A DNA stretch of 53,348 nucleotides from Sphingomonas bacterium (lineage in GTDB: Bacteria > Pseudomonadota > Alphaproteobacteria > Sphingomonadales > Sphingomonadaceae): the NCBI RefSeq assembly GCF_028292965.1, contig NZ_JAQGLG010000218.1, positions 1 through 53,348 of the forward strand, given 5' to 3'. Of this stretch, positions 20,123-28,536 are shown piece by piece. The notes under the pieces are model-generated. The model was not told where the DNA came from and did no database searches. It saw only the letters and a list, made by a program, of their open reading frames with translations. Within the stretch, counting starts at the first letter, position 1. Every line of letters starts with the position of its first letter. A program made the position numbers and the translations under genes.

Positions 20123-21555
20123 TGACGGTGCTGGCCGAACCCGGACAGCAAAGCGACGTGCCGCCGGCGCAGGGTAACACCCCGCGCCGGCGGCTGACGC
20201 TCGACCCGGTGCTGATGATGCTGGCGGCGATGGCGCTGGCGATCGCGCTGACCTGGATCATCCCGTCGGGCCAGCACAAGCGCGTGTCGGAGGCGGAGAA
20301 TGCGCCGGTCGTTGCGGGCACCTATCACAGCTTGCCCAAGCCGATCGGGCTCGACAGCCTGTTGCCGCATGCGCCGACGCCGGGCGTGGCGCGGCCGGTC
20401 AGCCCGGTGGCGATGGCGACCGCGATCCCGCAGGGCCTGATCAAGACCGCCCCGCTGATCGTCATGGTGCTGCTGCTCGGCGGCATGTTCGGCATCTTGC
20501 GCGCCTCGGGCGCGCTCGATGCGGGCATCAGGCGGCTGCTCGGGGTGAGCGGCGGCCGACCGATCATTCTCGTCCCCGTGCTGATGATCGCGCTGTCGGC
20601 GGGCAGCACCTTTCTCGGCATGGTCACCGAATATCTGCTGCTGATCCCGGTGATCCTCGCGCTCGGCCGCAATATCGGCCGCAACGACATGTTCGGCTTC
20701 GCGCTGATCACGCTGGCGGCCAAGATCGGCTATCTCGCCTCGGTCACCAACCCGTTCGCGTTGCTCATCGCGCAGCCGATCGCCGGGGTGCCGGTGTTCA
20801 GCGGGCTCGCCTTCCGGTTGACGGTCTGGGCGGTGTTCCTCGCCATCGCGATGGTCGCGGTGTTGCGCACCGGCCGCGGTGCCAGCGAGCCCGCCGAGTT
20901 GCATCATGAGCCGCTGGCCGGCCGGCACCTGATCGTGCTGCTGATCGCTGCGGCGACGCTGGTGACGCTGGTGACGGGCTCGATCGGTTATGGCTGGAAG
21001 GACGTGGAGTTTTCCGCGACCTTCATCGTTTCGGCGGCGCTGATGGCGATCGTCTCGCGGGTGCCACCGGCGCGCGCGGTGCATCTGTTCGTCGAGGGTA
21101 TGCACATGATGGTGCTGGCTGCGCTGCTCGTCGGACTGGGGCGCAGCGTCGAGTTGATCCTGCGCGACGGGCAGATCCTCGACACGATCATCGAGGCGGT
21201 GTCGCAGCAGATCCACGGCCTCAGCCCGCTTGCCGTCGCGCCGATCCTGATGGGGTGCGAGATGCTGTTGACGATGCTCATTCCCTCGACCTCGGCCAAG
21301 GCCGCGCTGAGCATCCCGATCCTCGTGCCGATCGCCGCGACCTGCGGCGTGTCGGCGCAGACCACGGTGCTGGCCTTCCTGCTCGGCAACGGCCTGGTCA
21401 ACATATTCGCGCCGACCTCGGGGATGCTGCTCGCTTATCTGGCGACCGCGGGCATTCCCTACACCCAGTGGTTCAGGTTCATCCTGCCGCTGTTCGCCTT
21501 GTTCACGCTGCTCTCGGTCATCGCGCTGATGATCGCCGTAGCGACGGGTTACTAG
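20122..21555 (+). CDS. YfcC-family (DcuC-like) inner-membrane transporter
   Basis: A 477-residue protein with about 11-12 hydrophobic helices, matching the YfcC/C4-dicarboxylate anaerobic carrier superfamily: TWIIPSGQHKRV near the N-terminus, then GGMFGILRASGALDAGIRRLL, AGSTFLGMVTEYLLLIPVILALGR, VTNPFALLIAQ and LLTMLIPSTSAKAALSIPILVPIA. Relatives carry dicarboxylates, arginine/ornithine-like compounds or peptides. It starts at ATG 20122, overlapping the receptor's TGA by one base, and would take the imported ligand across the inner membrane. Confidence 0.88.
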   Translation: MTVLAEPGQQSDVPPAQGNTPRRRLTLDPVLMMLAAMALAIALTWIIPSGQHKRVSEAENAPVVAGTYHSLPKPIGLDSLLPHAPTPGVARPVSPVAMATAIPQGLIKTAPLIVMVLLLGGMFGILRASGALDAGIRRLLGVSGGRPIILVPVLMIALSAGSTFLGMVTEYLLLIPVILALGRNIGRNDMFGFALITLAAKIGYLASVTNPFALLIAQPIAGVPVFSGLAFRLTVWAVFLAIAMVAVLRTGRGASEPAELHHEPLAGRHLIVLLIAAATLVTLVTGSIGYGWKDVEFSATFIVSAALMAIVSRVPPARAVHLFVEGMHMMVLAALLVGLGRSVELILRDGQILDTIIEAVSQQIHGLSPLAVAPILMGCEMLLTMLIPSTSAKAALSIPILVPIAATCGVSAQTTVLAFLLGNGLVNIFAPTSGMLLAYLATAGIPYTQWFRFILPLFALFTLLSVIALMIAVATGY

Positions 21556-21565
21556 GACTCAATCG

Positions 21566-23395
21566 ATGATTGCCGAAAACGGCCGCGACGTGATGGTCGC
21601 CATGCGCGACGGTATTCGCCTCGCCACCGATATCTATCTGCCCGAGGCGGCGCTGCGCGGCGAGCGCGTGCCGGTGCTGCTCGAGCGCACGCCCTACGAC
21701 AAGCGCGGCACCAACCATGGTGATCGCACGCTGATCGACCCGATGCCGGTATCGAAGCCGGAGATCGCCGCGCAATTCGTCGCGGCGGGCTATGCTTATG
21801 TGCTGCAGGATTGCCGCGGGCGCTTCGCCTCGGAAGGCAGCTTCACCAAATATCTCAACGAGGCCGAGGATGGTTACGACACGCTCGCCTGGCTGGTCGA
21901 TCAGCCCTGGTGCAACGGGCGGATCGGCACGCTGGGGCTGTCCTATTGCGCGCATGTCCAGGCCGCGCTGGCCGGGCTCGATCCGCCCGGGCTGGCGGCG
22001 ATGTTCCTCGATTGCGGCGGCTTTTCCAGTGCCTATCACAACGGCATCCGCCAGGGCGGCGCGTTCGAACTGAAACAGCTCACCTGGGCCTATAGCCAGG
22101 CGATCGAGGCCGGCGATGGCGATGCCGAACGCCATGCCGCGATTGCCGCCGAGAACATTGGACAATGGGTGCGCGTCATGCCGTGGCGGCGCGGCCATTC
22201 ACCGGTCAGCGCCGCGCCCGAATATGAGGATTATGTCGTCGAGCAATGGGAGCATGACCGCTTCTCGCCCTTCTGGCAGCAGCGCGGCATTTATTGGCGC
22301 GGCTCCTATGCCGAGACGGCGGACGTGCCGATGGTCCATCTGTCGGGCTGGTACGATCCCTATTCGATCACCGCGATCGAAAATTTCACCGCGCTGTCCG
22401 CGCTGAAGAAAGGGCCGGTCAAGCTGGTGCTCGGGCCGTGGACGCATGGCCAGCGTTCGGTGTCGTTCGCCGGCGATGTCGATTTCGGTGCCGAAGCGCC
22501 GCTCGACGGCAATCTCGCCGGGAATTACGTCGCGCTGCGCCGCGACTGGTTCGACCGCCATTTGAAGGGTCTCGACGCACCCGAACATCTCGCCGCGCCA
22601 GTGCGGCTGTTCGTGATGGGCGGCGGCAGCGGGCGGCGCGATGCCGCCGGCCGGCTCGATCATGGCGGGCGCTGGCGCGACGAGACCGCCTGGCCGCTGC
22701 CATCGACCGTACCGACGACTTTCCACCTTCATCCCGGTGGCCAGCTCGCGGCCGAACCCGCCGAGCCCGGCATCCTGTCCTATGATTTCGATCCCGCAGA
22801 CCCGGTGCCGACGATCGGCGGCGCGGTGACCTCGGGCGCGCCGGTGATGGCGGCCGGCGCCTATGACCAGCGCGAAACCGCGGGTCTGTTCGGCGCGCGC
22901 CATCCCGGCCGGGCCCTGTCGGAAAGGCCGGACATATTGGTCTTCGAGACCGAACCACTGGCGCAGGACATCGAGCTAACGGGCCAGGTGGTCGCGCGGC
23001 TGTTCGTCAGTTCGTCCTGTGTCGACACCGATTTCACGATCAAGCTGATTGACGTCTATCCACCCAGCACCGACTATCCGGACGGGTTCGCGATGAACCT
23101 CGCGCACGGCATCCTCCGCGCGCGCTTTCGCCATTCCTTCGAGCAGCCGGAGCCGATGACGCCGGGATCAGTCCAGAGAATCGAGATCAGCGCCTTTCCG
23201 ACGAGCAACCTGTTCGTCGCCGGGCACCGCATCCGCGTCGAGATTTCGAGCAGCAACTTCCCGCATTTCGACATCAACCAGAATGTCGACTGGCGTGTGC
23301 CGGGCGCCGAGCCGCAGGTCGCGCGCAACAGCGTGCATCTCGGCGCCGCCACGCCGTCGCGCCTGATCCTGCCGGTCATCCCACCGGGTCGGTGA
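21566..23395 (+). CDS. CocE/NonD family hydrolase (X-Pro dipeptidyl-peptidase-like)
   Basis: A 609-residue serine hydrolase of the CocE / alpha-amino-acid ester hydrolase / X-Pro dipeptidyl peptidase class. Seen: RTPYDKRG (oxyanion Tyr44), QDCRGRFASEG, nucleophile Ser126 in GTLGLSYCAHVQA, a following cap domain, the catalytic-His region GPWTHGQRSV and a C-terminal jelly-roll domain with SSCVDTDFTIKLIDVYP and GHRIRVEISSSNFPHFDINQN. There is no signal peptide, so it is probably cytoplasmic. It sits in an operon with receptor, transporter and LysR regulator. Confidence 0.92.
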   Translation: MIAENGRDVMVAMRDGIRLATDIYLPEAALRGERVPVLLERTPYDKRGTNHGDRTLIDPMPVSKPEIAAQFVAAGYAYVLQDCRGRFASEGSFTKYLNEAEDGYDTLAWLVDQPWCNGRIGTLGLSYCAHVQAALAGLDPPGLAAMFLDCGGFSSAYHNGIRQGGAFELKQLTWAYSQAIEAGDGDAERHAAIAAENIGQWVRVMPWRRGHSPVSAAPEYEDYVVEQWEHDRFSPFWQQRGIYWRGSYAETADVPMVHLSGWYDPYSITAIENFTALSALKKGPVKLVLGPWTHGQRSVSFAGDVDFGAEAPLDGNLAGNYVALRRDWFDRHLKGLDAPEHLAAPVRLFVMGGGSGRRDAAGRLDHGGRWRDETAWPLPSTVPTTFHLHPGGQLAAEPAEPGILSYDFDPADPVPTIGGAVTSGAPVMAAGAYDQRETAGLFGARHPGRALSERPDILVFETEPLAQDIELTGQVVARLFVSSSCVDTDFTIKLIDVYPPSTDYPDGFAMNLAHGILRARFRHSFEQPEPMTPGSVQRIEISAFPTSNLFVAGHRIRVEISSSNFPHFDINQNVDWRVPGAEPQVARNSVHLGAATPSRLILPVIPPGR

Positions 23396-24321
23396 GACCG
23401 CCGGCCGCCTCGCTGCCCCGGCGCCTGGGGCTGACCGCGCTGACGGCTTTTTCCGAGATCATGCGCACCGGCTCGGCGACCGGCGCGGCACGGGTGCTCG
23501 GCCTGTCGCAACCGGCGATCAGCCGGCTGATCGCGCGGATGGAGCAGGATATAGGCTTCGAGCTGTTCTACCGCGACAAGGGCCGGCTGGTGCCGACCCA
23601 GGACGGGCTGATGCTCGCCGACGAGGTCGAGCTGGCGCTGGCCAGCGTGGCACGCGTGCAGGGGCTGGTGCGCGATATCTCGACCCATTCGGTCGGCGAA
23701 ATCCGCCTGATCGCGCCGCCCAGCTTCGCCTCGGGCATTCTGCCCGGTCTGATCGCGGCCTTCATGCAGCGCCATCCACGCGTGCGCTTCTCGATCGATT
23801 CGCGCAGCATTCCGACCACCAAGACGATGCTCGCCACGCGCGTGGTCGATTGCGCCTTCATGCGCCTGCCGCTCGATCGCGACGACTTCATCGCCGAGAC
23901 GATCGTCAGCAGCGGCAGCGTCTGCGTGCTGCATCAGGACAATCCGCTCGCCGCGCTGGCGACGCTCGATCCCGCCAGCATCGGCGACGCGCCGGTCGTC
24001 ACGCTGGGTACGGCAAGCGTGTTCGGGCGGCAGATCGACCAGGCCTTTCGCGATCAGGGACAACGCCAGAATGTCGCGGTGGAATGCCATACGACCAGCG
24101 CGGCGTGCGGTCTGGTCGGCGCCGGCATCGGCGTCGCGATCCTCAACGAGCTGCTGGTGCGGCCCTATGTGCGGCCGCCGCTGCTGGTCCGGCCGTTCGC
24201 ACCGAACTTCACCCATGATTATGCCTTCGTGGTCTCGGCCCAGTCGAAGCTGTCGCGGCTGATCGAGGAATTTCGCGACGAGGCACGCCGCTATTTCAGC
24301 GTGGAAACCGCGCCCGAATAG
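23392..24321 (+). CDS. LysR-family transcriptional regulator
   Basis: A 309-residue regulator from the GTG at 23392 (GTGA overlap with the hydrolase stop). The N-terminal winged helix is LTALTAFSEIMRTGSATGAARVLGLSQPAISRLIARMEQDIGFELFYR. The C-terminal periplasmic-binding-type effector domain begins at about residue 100 (EIRLIAPPSFASGILPGLIAAF). Its position as last gene of the receptor-transporter-hydrolase operon suggests that it controls that operon in response to the substrate or a product. Confidence 0.93.
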   Translation: MRPPAASLPRRLGLTALTAFSEIMRTGSATGAARVLGLSQPAISRLIARMEQDIGFELFYRDKGRLVPTQDGLMLADEVELALASVARVQGLVRDISTHSVGEIRLIAPPSFASGILPGLIAAFMQRHPRVRFSIDSRSIPTTKTMLATRVVDCAFMRLPLDRDDFIAETIVSSGSVCVLHQDNPLAALATLDPASIGDAPVVTLGTASVFGRQIDQAFRDQGQRQNVAVECHTTSAACGLVGAGIGVAILNELLVRPYVRPPLLVRPFAPNFTHDYAFVVSAQSKLSRLIEEFRDEARRYFSVETAPE

Positions 24322-24336
24322 CGGCCGCCGCCGGGC

Positions 24337-24990
24337 TTATGCCGCCCGCGCGGCATCCCCCGCGGCGAAATGCGCCATCTGGTCGGCATGCGCCTTGGCG
24401 AAGGCCGGCCGTGCGGTCGCACGAGTGAGATAGGCGCGGCAGGCGGGATAGTCGGCCAGCCCGTCGAACCGGTCGATCAGACGCAGCACATCCGACATCA
24501 TGATGTCGGCGATCGAGAAGCTGCCGGCCAGCCATTCGCGCTTTTCCAGCACGGCATCCATGTGCTTGAGCCGCGCCGCGACAAAGCCCTCCAGAAACGT
24601 CCGCATCGGCGTTTCGTCGGTGTCGCCCATGAACTTGTAGAAAGACCAGGGCTGGCTCGCTGCTTCGACCGAGGCGAACGCCGCGAACAGCCATTCCTTG
24701 GCATCGTTGCGGCCTTGTCGGTCGGTCGGCATCAGCACGTCGCTGCGCTCGCCGAGATGGAGCAGGATCGCGCCGCTCTCGAAGATCGAGAGGTCGCCGT
24801 CGGTCAGCCATGGTACCTGGCCGAAGGGCTGGTGCGCGAAATGCTCGGCATCGCGATTCTCGAACGGCACGCCCTCGACCCGGTAGGGCAGGCCCGCCTC
24901 CTCCAGCGCCCAGCGTATCCGTATGTCGCGCACATAACCACGCGGCGGCTCGGGCACCCAGTCGAAGGTGTACAGTGTCAGCTCGGTCAT
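24337..24990 (-). CDS. Glutathione S-transferase family protein
   Basis: A 217-residue GST. The N-terminal thioredoxin-fold part has YVRDIRIRWALEEAGLPYRVEGVPF, FGQVPWLTDGDLSIFESGAILLHLGE (cis-Pro and the glutathione-contact ESGAI), and the C-terminal all-helical domain has SIADIMMSDVLRLIDRFDGLADYPACRAYL. The substrate is unknown. It overlaps the SRPBCC gene by four bases and is third in an ArsR-SRPBCC-GST operon. Confidence 0.92.
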   Translation of the reverse strand: MTELTLYTFDWVPEPPRGYVRDIRIRWALEEAGLPYRVEGVPFENRDAEHFAHQPFGQVPWLTDGDLSIFESGAILLHLGERSDVLMPTDRQGRNDAKEWLFAAFASVEAASQPWSFYKFMGDTDETPMRTFLEGFVAARLKHMDAVLEKREWLAGSFSIADIMMSDVLRLIDRFDGLADYPACRAYLTRATARPAFAKAHADQMAHFAAGDAARAA

Positions 24991-25427
24991 GCGGTGTCTC
25001 CAAGGAAGGGCGGCAGCTTGTCGAGCAGCCCGCGCCAGCCAAGCTCATGGCTTTCGCGCGCGGCCTCGTCGGGCAGATGTTCGTGGATCAGGGTCAGTTC
25101 GGTGCCGCCGTCGATGGGTTTGAGCAGGAAGGTGACCAAAGTCTCCGGCTCCGCCGCGCCGGGCAGGTCCCAGGTGAAGACGACCTTCTCGTCGGGCACC
25201 ACCTCGCGATAGATTCCGGTCGGGTTATGCTCCTCGCCGTTCATCAGGCGGAACACCACGCTGAAGCGACCGCCGGGCCGCACGTCCGCCTCGACGCTGA
25301 GCGTTGGCCCGGCATCGGGGCCCCACCATTGCAGCATCTGTTCGGGCCGGGTGATCGCGGCATAGACCTTGGCGGGCGAGGCCTTGATGCGGCGCACGAT
25401 GGTGACGCTGGAGAGGTGGCGGGTCAT
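24987..25427 (-). CDS. SRPBCC / AHSA1-type domain protein
   Basis: A 146-residue START-like fold protein: SSVTIVRRIKASPAKVYAAITRPEQMLQWWGPD, then VRPGGRFSVVFRLMNGEEHNPTGIYREVVPDEKVVFTW, TLVTFLLKPIDGGTELTLIHEHLPDEAARESHELGWRGLLDKL. Such proteins bind small hydrophobic ligands and are frequently encoded next to ArsR-type regulators, as here, overlapping the regulator's stop by one base. Confidence 0.9.
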   Translation of the reverse strand: MTRHLSSVTIVRRIKASPAKVYAAITRPEQMLQWWGPDAGPTLSVEADVRPGGRFSVVFRLMNGEEHNPTGIYREVVPDEKVVFTWDLPGAAEPETLVTFLLKPIDGGTELTLIHEHLPDEAARESHELGWRGLLDKLPPFLGDTA

Positions 25428-25762
25428 CAGGCGTCATCCTCTTCGACGAACGCGACGAGCCGATCCAGGCTCACCGTCCACAAGCTTTCATAGCGTTTGA
25501 GCCACGCCATCGCCTCCTCCATCGGCCCGACCGAGAGCGCGACCGACACGGTGCGACCGGTCTTGGATCGCGTGATCAACCCCGCATCGGACAGCACGTC
25601 GAGATGCTTCATCATGCCGGGAAGCTTTAGCGCCAGCGGCCGGGCGAGCTCGCTGACCGACAGCCCGGGCTCGTCCCTGAGCCGCAACAGCACATGCCGC
25701 CGCGTGGGATCGGCCAGCGCGGAGAAGGTGCGATCGATCGCTGATGCTTGATACTTCACCAT
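25427..25762 (-). CDS. ArsR-family winged-helix regulator
   Basis: A 111-residue regulator, MVKYQASAIDRTFSALADPTRRHVLLRLRDEPGLSVSELARPLALKLPGMMKHLDVLSDAGLITRSKTGRTVSVAL, of the class paired with SRPBCC proteins. It lacks the Cys metal site of ArsR/SmtB proteins. First gene of the operon. A perfect palindrome covers its start codon and the candidate -10, the likely autoregulatory site. Confidence 0.92.
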   Translation of the reverse strand: MVKYQASAIDRTFSALADPTRRHVLLRLRDEPGLSVSELARPLALKLPGMMKHLDVLSDAGLITRSKTGRTVSVALSVGPMEEAMAWLKRYESLWTVSLDRLVAFVEEDDA

Positions 25763-25774
25763 GTAGTGAAGTAT
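25751..25774. promoter_or_regulatory. Palindrome over the arsR start codon (candidate operator)
   Basis: Inverted repeat ATACTTCAC (25751-25759) and GTGAAGTAT (25766-25774) with six bases between. It includes the start codon (25760-25762) and overlaps the candidate -10. Binding by the ArsR protein would block initiation directly. Confidence 0.6.
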
Positions 25775-25798
25775 TGCCTATGGGACTGGTCGCGTCAA
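25770..25798 (-). promoter_or_regulatory. Candidate promoter of the ArsR operon, near-leaderless
   Basis: On the minus strand TTGACG (25798-25793), a 17-base spacer, AATACT (25775-25770), then seven bases and the ATG at 25762. Transcription would start at or next to the start codon. Confidence 0.5.
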
Positions 25799-25830
25799 CC
25801 CCCGCGATCCGGACGTGCGGGTTCGACCGG

Positions 25831-26085
25831 TCAGCCGCCCGCGCGCAGCCTCACCGTGCGTACCGTGACGAACTGGCGCATCTTCTCGGCGATGATCGCG
25901 GCGTGTCGCGCGTCGATCTCCGCCACCGAGAGCGTGACGCGCAGGATGCGCCGCGTGTCGACCGCATCGAGCCGCGCGATCATGCGGCCCTGCTGCGACA
26001 CCAGCCCGAGCAGGCGGCCGAGGACCTGCGGACAGCGATCGGTGGTCACGACGAAGGTCGCGCCCGGCGGATGCGGTACGGGCAT
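25831..26085 (-). CDS. ACT-domain-like small protein (IlvN/IlvM-like)
   Basis: An 84-residue protein, FVVTTDRCPQVLGRLLGLVSQQGRMIARLDAVDTRRILRVTLSVAEIDARHAAIIAEKMRQFVTVRTVRL. It has the beta-alpha-beta-beta-alpha-beta pattern of ACT domains, like the small subunit of acetolactate synthase. No catalytic subunit is adjacent. It lies five bases after a branched-chain amino-acid dehydrogenase gene, suggesting a role in branched-chain amino-acid sensing (inference). Confidence 0.65.
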   Translation of the reverse strand: MPVPHPPGATFVVTTDRCPQVLGRLLGLVSQQGRMIARLDAVDTRRILRVTLSVAEIDARHAAIIAEKMRQFVTVRTVRLRAGG

Positions 26086-26090
26086 CGCGC

Positions 26091-27152
26091 TCAGGCGGCG
26101 AGCGCCGTCACTCGTTTGCCGGCGATGATCGACTGGGCCAGCGCATCAGCCGCTTCGTGCGGCGCCGTGCCTGCCTTATCGGCGAGATCGAGCACTTCGT
26201 TCAGCCTTGCGCCGATCCCCTCGACGCGTTCGCGCGCCTCCTCCTCGCTCCAGCCGAAATATTCCGCCGCGACGTTGATGATGCCGCCCGCATTGACGAG
26301 ATAGTCCGGCGCGTAGAGCGCACCGCGCTCGGCCAGTTCGACGCCCTGGCGCGGCGTGGCGAGCTGGTTGTTGGCGGCCCCGCACACGACCTTGGCCTGC
26401 AGACCCCGCACCGCCGCCCTGTCGAGCACCGCGCCAAGCGCACAGGGGGCGAACACATCCACCTTCGCTTCGAGCAGCGCCCGGGAGGTCATCACCTCGG
26501 CATCGAACATCACGGCCGCTTTCGCCGCGACGGCGCTGCGCGGTTCGGCGACGATCAGCCGCGCACCGGCCTTGTGCAGCAGGTCGCACAACGCGAAGCC
26601 GACATGGCCGAGCCCCTGCACACCGACCGTCACGCCGCGCAGATCGCTGCCGAGCCGCCGCCTGACGGCGACCTCCATCGCGCGCAGCACGCCCAGCGCG
26701 GTCCAGGGCGAGGGATCGCCCCCCGGCGCACCGGGCCGGGCGGGAAGGCCCGCGACATGCCGCGTGCTGTCGGAGACGTGCAGCATGTCCTCGACCGAGG
26801 TCCCGACATCCTCCGCCGTCAGATAACGCCCGTTGAGCGACGCCACCGCACGACCAAAGGCGCGAAACAGCGCCGCGCGATCATAACCGGCGGCGGGTTC
26901 GCAGATCACCGCCTTGCCGCCACCGAACGGCAGGCCGGCCAGCGCGTTCTTGTAGCTCATCCCCTCGGCCAGGCGCAGCGCGTCGAGCGACGCCTCATGC
27001 TCGGAGACATAGGGCCGGAACCGGCACCCGCCCGCGGCCGGGCCAAGCCGCGTCGAATGCAGCACGATCACCCCGCGCAACCCGCTTTTGGGGTCGTCGA
27101 GCCGGACGATTTCTTCCGGCGGTACGGACTGTGCGGTGCGATCGAAGGTCAC
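26091..27152 (-). CDS. Leucine/phenylalanine/valine-type amino-acid dehydrogenase
   Basis: A 353-residue NAD-dependent dehydrogenase of the Glu/Leu/Phe/Val family. It starts at GTG 27152 after GGGGAAG. Seen: GVIVLHSTRLGPAAGGCRF, the catalytic Lys segments MSYKNALAGLPFGGGKAVI, TAEDVGTSVEDM, and the Rossmann motif GVTVGVQGLGHVGFALCDLL. It oxidatively deaminates branched-chain or aromatic amino acids. Length and motifs fit leucine dehydrogenase best. It is divergent from an Lrp-type regulator. Confidence 0.9.
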   Translation of the reverse strand: MTFDRTAQSVPPEEIVRLDDPKSGLRGVIVLHSTRLGPAAGGCRFRPYVSEHEASLDALRLAEGMSYKNALAGLPFGGGKAVICEPAAGYDRAALFRAFGRAVASLNGRYLTAEDVGTSVEDMLHVSDSTRHVAGLPARPGAPGGDPSPWTALGVLRAMEVAVRRRLGSDLRGVTVGVQGLGHVGFALCDLLHKAGARLIVAEPRSAVAAKAAVMFDAEVMTSRALLEAKVDVFAPCALGAVLDRAAVRGLQAKVVCGAANNQLATPRQGVELAERGALYAPDYLVNAGGIINVAAEYFGWSEEEARERVEGIGARLNEVLDLADKAGTAPHEAADALAQSIIAGKRVTALAA

Positions 27153-27190
27153 GGTAACTTCCCCGGCGGTTGTTTCGCAGAGGATATCGC

Positions 27191-27289
27191 TGTCCGACCG
27201 GTTTATCTGACCTGTTCTCGCGGGACATTTACGATTTGCCGGTATATCTGACCGGATATCGGCTAATTTCGGAACAGATATGTCTGACC
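27191..27289. promoter_or_regulatory. Direct repeats TATCTGACC between the dehydrogenase and lrp genes
   Basis: Copies TATCTGACC at 27204-27212 and 27245-27253, with variants TGTCCGACC at 27191-27199 and TGTCTGACC at 27281-27289 (on the lrp start). Several spaced half-sites in a divergent promoter region fit binding by an Lrp-type octamer. Confidence 0.4.
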
Positions 27290-27744
27290 AGCTCGACGCT
27301 TATGAGCGAATGATCCTGCGCGTCCTGCAGGACGACGCCTCGCTGTCGACCGGGGCGGTAGCGGAAGCGGTCGGCCTGTCGGCCTCGCCCTGCTGGCGCC
27401 GCATCGACCGGCTCGAGCGCGAGGGGTTCATCAAGCGCCGCGTGGCGATCGTCGAGCGCAGGAAGGTCGGGCTCAACGCGCAGATCTTCGCCCAAGTGAA
27501 GCTCAATGCGCACGGCCGCGCCAATCTCGACGAATTCGCCGCCGCGATCCGCACCTTTCCCGAGGTGCTCGAATGCCATGTGCTGATGGGCTCGGTCGAT
27601 TTCATGCTGCGCGTCGTCGCGGCGGATATCGAGGCGTATGAACGCTTCTTCTTCGAGAAACTGTCGCGCCTGCCCGGCGTGCAGGAGATCAATTCGACCG
27701 TTGCCCTGTCGGAGATCAAGTCGACCACAGCGTTGCCGCTGTGA
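27280..27744 (+). CDS. Lrp/AsnC-family transcriptional regulator
   Basis: A 154-residue regulator: N-terminal helix-turn-helix (MSDQLDAYERMILRVLQDDASLSTGAVAEAVGLSASPCWRRIDRLEREGFIKRRVAIVERRKVGLN) and a C-terminal RAM/ACT-like ligand domain (FPEVLECHVLMGSVDFMLRVVAADIEAYERFFFEKLSRLPGVQEINSTVALSEIK). Divergent from the amino-acid dehydrogenase, so it probably responds to leucine or a related amino acid and controls that gene. Confidence 0.93.
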   Translation: MSDQLDAYERMILRVLQDDASLSTGAVAEAVGLSASPCWRRIDRLEREGFIKRRVAIVERRKVGLNAQIFAQVKLNAHGRANLDEFAAAIRTFPEVLECHVLMGSVDFMLRVVAADIEAYERFFFEKLSRLPGVQEINSTVALSEIKSTTALPL

Positions 27745-27896
27745 GCAGGGCGGTCACCGGCGCGTCCGTTGCCGGGTAATCCTGTCCCTATTATCGTGCG
27801 CGATGATCGCCCCGCGCATGCTCAACGCGCGCCCGTAGCTCGCCACCGCGTTCGCCGCGTCGCTGCCGCTGACGATCGTGCTCGGCCGCGCCGGCT

Positions 27897-28256
27897 TCAC
27901 TGATACCGCAGCGTCTTCTCGAACCCTTCATTCACCTTGGTCATTTTGGCCAGCTTCCTGAGCTGACCGCGAACATGCCGCTCGAACCGCATATCGTCAT
28001 AGATACCCGTGGCGCGATATTCTTCCTGGCCGATCAGTTCCTTGATGCGCGTGGCGAACGCGGCCTGCTCGTTCGTACAATCCGCGGCCTGTAGCGCGCG
28101 GCATACCCATTCCTCGGCGGCCGCCTTGTCAGCCTCGTCCTGCGCCTCATACCCGCGCCTGTCCGCCGCCGCCTGATCCAGCTTCGAGGCGGCCAGCCTG
28201 CGTTCCAGCCATTTCCGGACCAGCTCTCCATCCCACGGCTTTGACGGATTATTCAT
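27897..28256 (-). CDS. Hypothetical soluble protein
   Basis: A 119-residue protein starting MNNPSKPWDGELVRKWLERRLAASKLDQAAADRRGYEAQDEADKAAAEEW. It is highly charged and mostly helical by composition, with two Cys in the middle (EEWVCRALQAADC). GGAG is six bases before the ATG at 28256; a GTG one codon earlier is in frame. No signal peptide and no family recognised. Confidence 0.6.
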   Translation of the reverse strand: MNNPSKPWDGELVRKWLERRLAASKLDQAAADRRGYEAQDEADKAAAEEWVCRALQAADCTNEQAAFATRIKELIGQEEYRATGIYDDMRFERHVRGQLRKLAKMTKVNEGFEKTLRYQ

Positions 28257-28536
28257 CACTCACTCCAACTGGCTCGCTTGTGTCCATACAGGGCATGATG
28301 ACAGAAGCCAGGTCCGGCCGGAGAGGCGGCAACCGCCAGATACGCCAGATAATTGTGCGCCCACATCCAGGGCAGCACCGCCCGACGAACCGTCATTGGT
28401 CCCGGCCTGTCTTTTTTGTGGTCGGGCGTGCCCTGCGGACGATAAGGGGGCGAAGGGCTCAAGGGAGAACGAGCGCGGCGGCGGATTGCGGCGCATCGCC
28501 CTGCCGAGCCGCGATGCCAGAGCGTGGACCAATGAC

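Noticed and set aside
28256..28396. A 46-codon minus-strand frame (MTVRRAVLPWMWAHNYLAYLA...) whose stop overlaps the next gene's ATG by one base.
   Set aside because: The overlap hints at coupling, but the downstream gene has its own GGAG site, this frame has none, and no family resemblance was found.
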